DNA of 7,920 nt from JBFLVQ01 sp040758525 (lineage in GTDB: Bacteria > Acidobacteriota > Blastocatellia > Chloracidobacteriales > JADJPF01). The stretch is taken from NCBI GenBank assembly GCA_040758525.1, contig JBFLVQ010000452.1:1-7920 (forward strand), in the 5' to 3' direction. The translations under genes and the position numbers were made by a program. The notes below the pieces were generated by a model, which was given only the letters and a program-made list of their open reading frames with translations, did no database searches and was not told the origin of the DNA. Each line of letters opens with the position of its first letter. Positions within the stretch are counted from its first letter, which is position 1. Below, piece by piece: positions 1-6,142 of the stretch.

Positions 1-1266
1 ATTATACCAGGGTAAGAGATCTTTGAACCCGATCTGTAATAACTGCCTAATCCGCACTAGTGCAATAATGCGCATCAAAGACATAACCACGACCGTACTG
101 GCTGCTGCACCAATCATTCCCATTCTGGTCAATGAAAAGATTACTAAAAAAACTGTCACCGGTAATCGGTAAACTGTTAACCTGAGCATGAAATTGGTTT
201 CGCCAAAAACTCGTAACACGGAATCAACCAATAGTGGAGCGGTAATCATCTCCAACAAGATAACCTTAAAGATTGCTACACTATTCTGATAATTCTCAGT
301 AAAAAGAAAGGTAATGAATTGATAGCCAACTAACCATAGATAGATCATCAGTGGAATGAAGATCACCGCCAATTTTAGTATTGCATCGTGCCAGATATTA
401 CGCGCTTCAACCTTATTACTATCTCGTAGCTGTTCGGTCATCTTCACCATTGCTACATCACCAATGGAGCTATGAAAAAGATCGACCAGTGGCAATTGCA
501 AACAACCAACTGCATAGATTGCGAATTGTGCAGAACTATAAGAATACGATATATAGTACTGATGAAAGTAATCATGAACCGTGCCAACCAATACCATCAG
601 TCCGAAAGGCATGGCATACTGCCATTGCTTACGAAAAAGGGTTAGATTCGGGCCTTTAATTATTATTTTAAGATCGCTATAAAAATATGCGCTAAGCAGG
701 AGAAAACGGATTGCGGCGGCAATCGCCAACATAGTTATGACACCCGCGAAAGAGTGAAATATTATTGCCCCGCCAATTAGTGCTAGTGCTTTTACTGTTT
801 CATTAAGCAGGATTACACTGGCAGCGGCAACTGCGCGATTATTCGAAATCAGTGCCACTTCACAATAGATCGAAGCTATCATAAAGAAACTGTAGAGTCC
901 GACTATGGGTGAACAGTCGGCCAGTTCTGTACTATGAAAATACTGTTTCAGGGCCGGTCCAGCAAAAATAAAACCTATCAACGAGAGTGCTGCAACAATG
1001 AGCAGAAAGAGAAATGAGTTGGCTAGATATCCAATTCGGTTTTGTGGCTCTTTGGGAATAAAATAGTAAAGGCTCTGTGACATTCCCCAAGGAAGTAGGC
1101 TTGCTGCAGTAGCATAGAGTAGTAGACTCTGCTTATAAGCGCCAAATTCTATCTGTGTTAAATGCCGCACCAGAATAAGCGGGATCCCTAATGTAAGAAA
1201 GAACGATATCCCACGTGCAATAATCAATATCATTGCCTGTTTTGACAGCTCTTGCTTTGCACTCAT
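1..1266 (-). CDS. Polysaccharide/O-antigen flippase of the MOP (Wzx-like) family, C-terminus cut by window edge
   Basis: The minus strand is open from an ATG at 1266 to base 1, giving 422 residues with no stop, so the gene continues past the left edge. An integral inner-membrane protein is predicted. Hydrophobic helices alternate with short polar loops throughout, for example residues 11-33, 45-60, 84-104, 121-140 and 174-194. The N-terminal pattern (KQAMILIIARGI, then EFGAYKQ at 40-46) and the segment QYAMPFGLMVLVGTV at 216-230 are typical of Polysacc_synt/Wzx proteins, which flip undecaprenyl-linked oligosaccharide units to the periplasmic face. The family is usually 420-500 residues, so only a short tail should be missing. 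The start is backed by GGGAGG a few bases upstream. It lies 44 bases downstream of the GT2 gene and is probably co-transcribed with it. Family assignment is secure; the sugar cargo cannot be told from sequence. Confidence 0.88.
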   Translation of the reverse strand, partial: MSAKQELSKQAMILIIARGISFFLTLGIPLILVRHLTQIEFGAYKQSLLLYATAASLLPWGMSQSLYYFIPKEPQNRIGYLANSFLFLLIVAALSLIGFIFAGPALKQYFHSTELADCSPIVGLYSFFMIASIYCEVALISNNRAVAAASVILLNETVKALALIGGAIIFHSFAGVITMLAIAAAIRFLLLSAYFYSDLKIIIKGPNLTLFRKQWQYAMPFGLMVLVGTVHDYFHQYYISYSYSSAQFAIYAVGCLQLPLVDLFHSSIGDVAMVKMTEQLRDSNKVEARNIWHDAILKLAVIFIPLMIYLWLVGYQFITFLFTENYQNSVAIFKVILLEMITAPLLVDSVLRVFGETNFMLRLTVYRLPVTVFLVIFSLTRMGMIGAAASTVVVMSLMRIIALVRIRQLLQIGFKDLLPWYN

Positions 1267-1310
1267 CTTCCCTCCCACCTCTCCTTTTTGTGTTATTTTT
1301 GCTATAGCAG

Positions 1311-2327
1311 TCAAGAGAAGAGCGATTTGAGTTTGAGGCAATAGAGGGTAGATCGGATCACAAAGAACAGATTGAGTAGTGAAGGATGTAGTTGTAGCGC
1401 AAGAAATGTATTACGTAGGCCAGCAAAATGATTGTTAATGGTATGCAAATGCCTACCACAATTTCTCGCCACACAGGCACAAGAATGTAGCCCAAGTATT
1501 TCTGCTTGTTTACGAAGGTTGGCAGGTAGGCGCAGTACCCCCATCTTCAAAGCCTGTAGAGCATCCTCAATATTTTGGGTAGAAGCCATTAATGTACTGG
1601 TGCTGCCCTGTGTATTGAAGCGATAAAGGAAGAAAGGATGATGGATGAATCCTACTGGACCACAGGCTGTGATTCTCATCCACATCTCCCAATCGGCAGC
1701 GTGAGAAAGATAGGGTGAGAATCCCCCCACCTGTTCGTAAGCCCGTCGCAGAACCAGGTTTGATGAAGTGACGACAAAATTGTCTCTAAAGATCTCTAAG
1801 GCAGGATTTTGTACAATACCGGTGAATTCTTGATTAGGCACACTGTGCAATATAGTAATCCAATTATCATTCTCATCGATACCGATTGCACGGTTAAATA
1901 CCATTACAACATCAGGGTGATCAGTGATGAACTGTTGGTAAGTAGCGTAAAAGCCCGGCAATACCATATCATCGCCGTTGAGGATCTGCACATAATGACC
2001 CTTGGCACGGTTTATACAGGTAGTATAGTTTCTAGAGATACCTACATTTTTTTGCTGGCGATAAAATGAGACACGCCCTTTACCGACCCGTTTTACTACC
2101 TCTTCTGGATCATCTTTAGTTGAATAGTCGTCAACAACCTCTATCTGCATTAATTCTGGGCCTAGGTCGTCTGCCAGTACGCTCTGTAGTGTCCTTTCCA
2201 TTAATGCTGCACCATTATAGGTGGTAATCATCACAGAAAAGAGCGGTCTGGTTTCGGTTTCCGGTACAGGATTTATTAATGGATAATCGATCTTTGCCGA
2301 CACAACAAACTTATTAAATCTTCTCAT
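1311..2327 (-). CDS. Glycosyltransferase family 2 (GT-A fold)
   Basis: This 338-residue protein has a clear GT2 domain in its first ~240 residues. The nucleotide-binding opening strand PLFSVMITTYN is at about 28-38, the acidic VVDD at 64-67, the DXD-like metal/nucleotide site NGDD at 117-120, and the acceptor-side DWEMWMR at 212-218, which carries the usual candidate catalytic acid. GGF is at about 201-203. The C-terminal ~95 residues are helical with no clear membrane anchor. Expected role: transfer of a sugar from a nucleotide donor to a growing lipid-linked oligosaccharide on the cytoplasmic face. Two in-frame ATGs are possible, at 2333 and 2327. AAGGA lies only 2 bases before the first but 8 bases before the second, so 2327 is preferred; 2333 would add Met-Asn. 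It is the first gene of the leftward unit and is followed by the flippase. Donor and acceptor are unknown. Confidence 0.9.
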   Translation of the reverse strand: MRRFNKFVVSAKIDYPLINPVPETETRPLFSVMITTYNGAALMERTLQSVLADDLGPELMQIEVVDDYSTKDDPEEVVKRVGKGRVSFYRQQKNVGISRNYTTCINRAKGHYVQILNGDDMVLPGFYATYQQFITDHPDVVMVFNRAIGIDENDNWITILHSVPNQEFTGIVQNPALEIFRDNFVVTSSNLVLRRAYEQVGGFSPYLSHAADWEMWMRITACGPVGFIHHPFFLYRFNTQGSTSTLMASTQNIEDALQALKMGVLRLPANLRKQAEILGLHSCACVARNCGRHLHTINNHFAGLRNTFLALQLHPSLLNLFFVIRSTLYCLKLKSLFS

Positions 2328-2385
2328 GTTCATTATCCTTTTTGCTAATTTCAGACCCTGCTCTCCATTATTTGGGAGATAGTGA

Positions 2386-2400
2386 GCAATTGATGTTCCT
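2386..2400 (-). promoter_or_regulatory. Candidate sigma54 (-24/-12) promoter for the GT2/flippase operon
   Basis: On the minus strand the site reads AGGAACATCAATTGC. It keeps the GG-N10-GC spacing and an intact TTGC at -12, but only 4 of 6 bases of the -24 consensus TGGCAC. Transcription would start near 2374, about 40-50 bases before the GT2 start. Moderate to weak match, supported mainly by position, orientation and the mirror-image site on the other strand. Confidence 0.4.
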
Positions 2401-2464
2401 TACTAGATCCACCATAAAGACGCAGATAGCTAAGTGAGACTAAAGATCTTTTGTCCTTTACATC

Positions 2465-2491
2465 TTTGCGGTGATTTGCGGAATTGCGAAA
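2465..2491 (+). repeat. Short direct repeat TTTGCGG with 10-base period
   Basis: TTTGCGG occurs at 2465-2471 and 2475-2481, exactly 10 bases apart, and a related ATTGCG follows at 2483-2488. Sites one helical turn apart on the same face of DNA can bind a cooperative activator. The block lies between the two sigma54-like elements, about 65-80 bases from one and 70-95 from the other. The repeat is plain in the sequence; its function is a guess. Confidence 0.35.
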
Positions 2492-2540
2492 TAACCCCTA
2501 CTCTTACCTGAAATATTTCCCATAACTCCGGGCTATCTGA

Positions 2541-2558
2541 GATTAATTTATCTTAATC
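2541..2558. promoter_or_regulatory. Perfect inverted repeat GATTAA-N6-TTAATC, candidate operator
   Basis: GATTAA (2541-2546) and TTAATC (2553-2558) are exact inverted copies separated by TTTATC. The dyad ends 4 bases before the -24 box of the rightward sigma54-like element. The same half-site recurs as the palindrome GATTAATC at 2604-2611, just after the predicted transcription start. This layout suits a dimeric DNA-binding protein acting on the rightward promoter. No known regulator motif is recognised. Confidence 0.35.
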
Positions 2559-2562
2559 AGGG

Positions 2563-2577
2563 TGGAATAAAAATTGC
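2563..2577 (+). promoter_or_regulatory. Candidate sigma54 (-24/-12) promoter for the GT4/lyase/amidotransferase operon
   Basis: The site reads TGGAATAAAAATTGC. TGG at -24 and TTGC at -12 are intact, and the GG-N10-GC spacing is exact; 4 of 6 bases of TGGCAC match. The predicted transcription start is near 2588, leaving a leader of about 65 bases before the GT4 ATG at 2655. In exosortase/PEP-CTERM-linked exopolysaccharide loci, sigma54 with a PrsK/PrsR-type two-component system is known to drive expression, which makes the site plausible here. No such regulator gene is in the window. Confidence 0.5.
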
Positions 2578-2654
2578 CTGAAATGGTTTAGCTGAAGATC
2601 AAAGATTAATCATTCCAGATTCTGTTTGCTTAAGAGAGGTTGTGGGTCCGAGCT

Positions 2655-3731
2655 ATGCTGAAAATTTTGCTTGTTGGTAACTACCCTCCTCCTTTTGGAG
2701 GTATTTCTGTTCACCTACAGTTACTCCATTGCCTACTACGACGAGAAGGTATCGATTGTCTGGTGCTCAATATTGATCCACAGGCGTTCCCTAGCAGGAA
2801 TTACATCAAGATCAGCAACTATGCCAATTTTTTAATTCGGCTTATTACTGCTAGTCACGGTAGAGTAGTTCATTTACACACCAATGGCCATAATTCCAAG
2901 AGTTGGTGGCTCGCTGCTGTTACCGGTTGGTTGAGTAACCTGTTCGGTCGTGGTGCAATTGTTACGATTCACTCAGGGCTAGCGCCCGATTATATTAAAA
3001 ATGCCTGTTACTGGCGGCAACTCTTAATTAAGCTCGCGCTAATACCACAATCCTTTATTATCTGTGTTAATAGTAACATCAGCGCGGAACTTAATACCTC
3101 CAGTTATTGCAGGGAAAAAACCCGGTTGATGCCAGCCTTTCTTTTCGACAGGAGAGAGAGAATCGGACTTGATGATGAGTTAGCAGGCCTGTTAACACAA
3201 TTCGATCCATTACTTTCCATAGTAGCATTCTTCCGACCTGAATATGGAGTGGAACTGCTTATCGAAGCCCTCGCGATACTTAAAAAAGATTTTCCTCGTA
3301 TAGGCTGCGTTATTATGGGTTCGGGCAATGGCAAGGCTAAATTGCGGCAACTTGCCATTGATTGTGGTGTTGCCAATAATCTTCTCTGGTTGGGCGATCT
3401 TGATCATAGTAAATGTTTGGGTGTGATGAAATCCTCTCGCCTCTTTGTGCGGCCTACACTGGCTGATGGCGACTCAATCTCTGTAAGAGAGGCATTGCAA
3501 TTGGGCGTCTCGGTAGTAGCTAGTGATGTTGGCTATCGACCTCCTTCGGTAATACTGTTTAGATCTGGTGATGCTGTCGATCTGGCAACTAAATGTGGCA
3601 ATGCGTTATTAGTAGATCAAACCGCTCATCAAATCAATTCTTCTACTTCAGATCTTCTATCCTTGATGATCGATACTTATAACTCAATCTCTCAATCTCA
3701 AGCGGTAGGTAGCGAATTGTGGAGAGGGTAA
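2655..3731 (+). CDS. Glycosyltransferase family 4 (GT-B fold)
   Basis: A 358-residue retaining-type GT-B glycosyltransferase. The N-terminal half opens with LKILLVGNYPPPFGGISVH, whose GG at 15-16 is the usual glycine-rich loop, followed by HLHTNGHN (73-80) and IHSGL (105-109). The C-terminal Rossmann half starts near 187 with SIVAFFRPEYGVELLIEA, then MGSGNG (about 221-226) and RPTLADGDSISVREALQLG (266-284). The last is the EX7E donor-site motif with Asp271 in the first position and Glu279 in the second. The protein should add a sugar to a lipid-linked intermediate at the cytoplasmic membrane face. ATG 2655 is chosen because the family begins MLKILLVGNYPPP. An in-frame TTG at 2640 would add five residues, but the GAGAGG before it has no spacing. 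GTGGG gives 2655 a weak ribosome site. First gene of the rightward operon; one base separates its stop from the next ATG. Sugar unknown. Confidence 0.88.
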   Translation: MLKILLVGNYPPPFGGISVHLQLLHCLLRREGIDCLVLNIDPQAFPSRNYIKISNYANFLIRLITASHGRVVHLHTNGHNSKSWWLAAVTGWLSNLFGRGAIVTIHSGLAPDYIKNACYWRQLLIKLALIPQSFIICVNSNISAELNTSSYCREKTRLMPAFLFDRRERIGLDDELAGLLTQFDPLLSIVAFFRPEYGVELLIEALAILKKDFPRIGCVIMGSGNGKAKLRQLAIDCGVANNLLWLGDLDHSKCLGVMKSSRLFVRPTLADGDSISVREALQLGVSVVASDVGYRPPSVILFRSGDAVDLATKCGNALLVDQTAHQINSSTSDLLSLMIDTYNSISQSQAVGSELWRG

Positions 3732-3732
3732 A

Positions 3733-6126
3733 ATGAGCAGTTCAATTTCAGAAAATAGGATTAGCAACCTGCCGACAAAAATTCGATCTATATGGTATCG
3801 ACTTAGTGAGATGAGTTATCAGGAAATTAGTTATCGCCTTTATGGCAAACTGACAACTCAGCTAGATAAATGGCGAACAAAATGGAGCGGACAGGAGATT
3901 CTAGATAAAGATCTTATTGAGTCGCTCGGCATTCAATGGCTCAAACTACAACCTGAGATTTCACTCCAGAATTTGCGCGACTACCTGCAGAATACGGTAG
4001 GAAAGCGCTTCTATTTCGATCCAGCCCAACAGATTGAATATCGCCGAATAGTCAAGCAGCATTTTCCCAATTGGATCGAGAGAGCCTGTACAATCGCTGA
4101 CAAAATTTGTCAGCACCGTTTCCAACTGCTTGGCTTTGATGAGATTGTTCTGGGTACAAAGATAGCCTTTCAGCGTTCACCAGAAACCGGTAGAGATTGG
4201 CCTCAAAAACATTGGAGTGAAATAGTGCTACAGGCTTGTGAACCGATAGGAGACCCAAAAATCATTTGGGAATTGAATCGACATCAGCAACTGCTCTACC
4301 TTGGCCTTGCTTACTGCTACACACAAGATGAACGTTATACAAAAGAGTATAGCGAGCAAATTGAGAGTTGGATCGAGCAGAACCCCTATCAGATCGGCAT
4401 CAATTGGGCCAGCAGTCTGGAGATCGCATTTCGCACAATAAATTGGATCTGGTCGTTATTCTTCTTTATTAACTCCCCTTTTCTGAAAAATGATAGTGTG
4501 TTGCGTATCATCAAAAGCCTAATTCAACATATAGAAGCAATCTATTCAAATCCATCTACTTATAGTAGCCCTAACACGCATCTGTTAGGAGAGGCATATG
4601 CGCTCTATCTGACCGGGATATTGTTTGGCGAGCATAGATTGGCGGCACGCTGGCGTGATTTTGGCATCAATGTTCTCTCAGCCGAAATGGAGAAACAACT
4701 CTTCAAAGATGGTGCGTATAAAGAGCAATCATCTTATTATCACTGTTATATGGTTGAGCTGTATTTGTTGGCAACAATACTGGCTCAGCGCAATCGGCAT
4801 CATAAAATATGCAATGAAACGCTGTTGATACAGGCCTGTGAGTATCTACAACATATTTGCCAGCCAGGCGGAGAGTTGACAGCATTCGGCGATGAAGATG
4901 GGGGAAAGGCGCTAATGTTGGGTGCGATCAGTTATCGTAACCCTAATGATCTACTGGCTACAGCGGCATTACTGTTTAAGCATAGCAATTTCAAATATTG
5001 TGCCGGAGAGTTTCAAGAAGCTACATTATGGCTTATGGGACTGCATTCTCTCGATAACTTTGACAAGCTTAATGCCCAACCACCTCAACAGACCAGTATT
5101 AGTTTTAATGATTCTGGCCATGTCGCGCTACGAAGCGATTGGTCGGCAATGGCAACTTATCTTCTGTTTCACTGCCCAACCGCAACACACTTGGCAGGAC
5201 ATAGTCATGCAGATTGTCTCAGTTTTGAATTGGCCAGCGGTGGGCGCCCTCGATTAATTGATTGTGGCACCTACGGGTATCATTGCGATCCGGAAATTCG
5301 CAACTACTTTCGCGGCACAAGTGCTCATAACAGTGTGCGAATCGATGGACTGGATCAATCGGCTACCGGCGATACATTCAAATGGCGTAGGCGAGCCGTT
5401 GCACGACTACTTACTACCAATATCTCATCACTAGCCGATTTCGTGAGTGGAGAACATGATGGCTATTTGTCATTACCAGATGCAGTTCTGCATCGACGTG
5501 CTATCCTCTTTGCCAAGCCAGACTATTTTATTATTTTTGACGAATTCACAAGCAATGCGCAACACAGTTATGAGAGCTATTTCCATTTCGGTGCAGCAAG
5601 TATTAAAAAGCTCAAAGATAATATGTTTGATATCAGTTATCAAGATGGTTCAGGACTACTGCTTATCTCAATTTCTGATCAAGAAATCTCCACAGATATT
5701 ATTCCCGTTAATGAAAATCCACCCTCAGGCTGGTATGCGAGTGCCTATGGAAAAAAGGCTCCCTGTCTATCATTGAAGTTACATTGGCGAGCGAGTGCGT
5801 CAACAATGGTATTAACAGTACTCTTTCCTTATCATGTTAAGTTACCAACCATAGAGAGCTACCCTCTAAATGTGACCAATTCATTCTGTGTTCGTGTCAA
5901 CACCGCAGAGTATCAGGATATTGCAATATTCTCACTTGCTGGCAGCGAATTTAACCTAATCTTAAATATGTTAGATTTTTCTGGAAAGCACCTCTTTCTG
6001 CGCACCTGCGATAGAGTTGCAACAGGAGCACTGGCGATCAATGCAAATCTTATCCGTTATGACAAACAATCGATACTAAATCACTCAACGCTACTCCCCT
6101 ACTTTATCTGGGCAAAGGAAGGTTAA
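3733..6126 (+). CDS. Heparinase II/III family protein (polysaccharide lyase-like)
   Basis: A 797-residue protein with the two-part architecture of PL12/PL15/PL21-like lyases. An (alpha/alpha) barrel spans roughly residues 90-430 and a beta-sandwich heparinase II/III domain follows from about 455. Conserved elements include INWASSLEIAFRTINW (223-238), SSPNTHLLGEAYAL (278-291, with Asn281, His283 and Glu287), KDGAYKEQSSYYHCYM (325-340, candidate catalytic Tyr), FGDEDGG (385-391), HSHADCLSFEL (490-500) and RGTSAHNSVRIDG (527-539). The family cleaves uronic-acid polysaccharides by beta-elimination. The N-terminus is polar and charged with no signal peptide, so a cytoplasmic location or non-Sec handling must be considered. 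GGAGAGGG at 3721-3728 serves as ribosome site across the stop of the GT4 gene, indicating translational coupling. Such proteins are common in exopolysaccharide loci, where a trimming or editing role is assumed; the substrate is unknown and lyase activity is inferred. Confidence 0.87.
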   Translation: MSSSISENRISNLPTKIRSIWYRLSEMSYQEISYRLYGKLTTQLDKWRTKWSGQEILDKDLIESLGIQWLKLQPEISLQNLRDYLQNTVGKRFYFDPAQQIEYRRIVKQHFPNWIERACTIADKICQHRFQLLGFDEIVLGTKIAFQRSPETGRDWPQKHWSEIVLQACEPIGDPKIIWELNRHQQLLYLGLAYCYTQDERYTKEYSEQIESWIEQNPYQIGINWASSLEIAFRTINWIWSLFFFINSPFLKNDSVLRIIKSLIQHIEAIYSNPSTYSSPNTHLLGEAYALYLTGILFGEHRLAARWRDFGINVLSAEMEKQLFKDGAYKEQSSYYHCYMVELYLLATILAQRNRHHKICNETLLIQACEYLQHICQPGGELTAFGDEDGGKALMLGAISYRNPNDLLATAALLFKHSNFKYCAGEFQEATLWLMGLHSLDNFDKLNAQPPQQTSISFNDSGHVALRSDWSAMATYLLFHCPTATHLAGHSHADCLSFELASGGRPRLIDCGTYGYHCDPEIRNYFRGTSAHNSVRIDGLDQSATGDTFKWRRRAVARLLTTNISSLADFVSGEHDGYLSLPDAVLHRRAILFAKPDYFIIFDEFTSNAQHSYESYFHFGAASIKKLKDNMFDISYQDGSGLLLISISDQEISTDIIPVNENPPSGWYASAYGKKAPCLSLKLHWRASASTMVLTVLFPYHVKLPTIESYPLNVTNSFCVRVNTAEYQDIAIFSLAGSEFNLILNMLDFSGKHLFLRTCDRVATGALAINANLIRYDKQSILNHSTLLPYFIWAKEG

Positions 6127-6142
6127 GAATTGAGGTTAACCC

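Larger units (their letters stand above)
2334..2639. other. Divergent intergenic regulatory region between the two operons
   Basis: About 306 bases without a credible gene separate the leftward GT2/flippase unit from the rightward GT4/lyase/amidotransferase unit. The region holds one sigma54-like element per strand (2386-2400 minus, 2563-2577 plus), each pointing at its own operon. It also holds a GATTAA/TTAATC dyad (2541-2558), a GATTAATC palindrome (2604-2611), a doubled TTTGCGG (2465-2481) and a 10-base palindrome GAAATATTTC (2510-2519). The octamer CCTGAAAT occurs at 2507-2514 and again at 2577-2584. No sigma70 promoter of good quality was seen on either strand. The repeats are read directly from sequence; their regulatory role is inferred. 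Confidence 0.6.

Noticed and set aside
381..659. Plus-strand open frame of 92 codons
   Set aside because: It lies wholly inside the flippase on the opposite strand and its translation has no domain-like pattern; a shadow frame.
1300..1309. Perfect 10-base palindrome TGCTATAGCA between the GT2 and flippase genes
   Set aside because: The stem is too short and is not followed by a T-run in the direction of transcription, so it is not a terminator; no other role is supported.
2362..2379. Small hairpin TCTCC-N8-GGAGA in the leader of the GT2 transcript
   Set aside because: Only five base pairs with an 8-base loop and no T-tract; within what chance gives in this length.
2461..2550. Possible sigma70 -35/-10 pairs in the intergenic region
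   Set aside because: A/T-rich hexamers are present, but none combines a good -35 and -10 at 16-18 base spacing.
3684..3699. Tandem duplication of the octamer TCAATCTC near the end of the GT4 gene
   Set aside because: Only two copies in a low-conservation C-terminal tail. It could slip in principle, but two copies are not evidence of phase variation.
4922..5257. 111-codon plus-strand open frame, and a similar 109-codon one at 5447-5776
   Set aside because: Both are out-of-frame readings inside the heparinase II/III gene, whose own frame holds all the conserved motifs.
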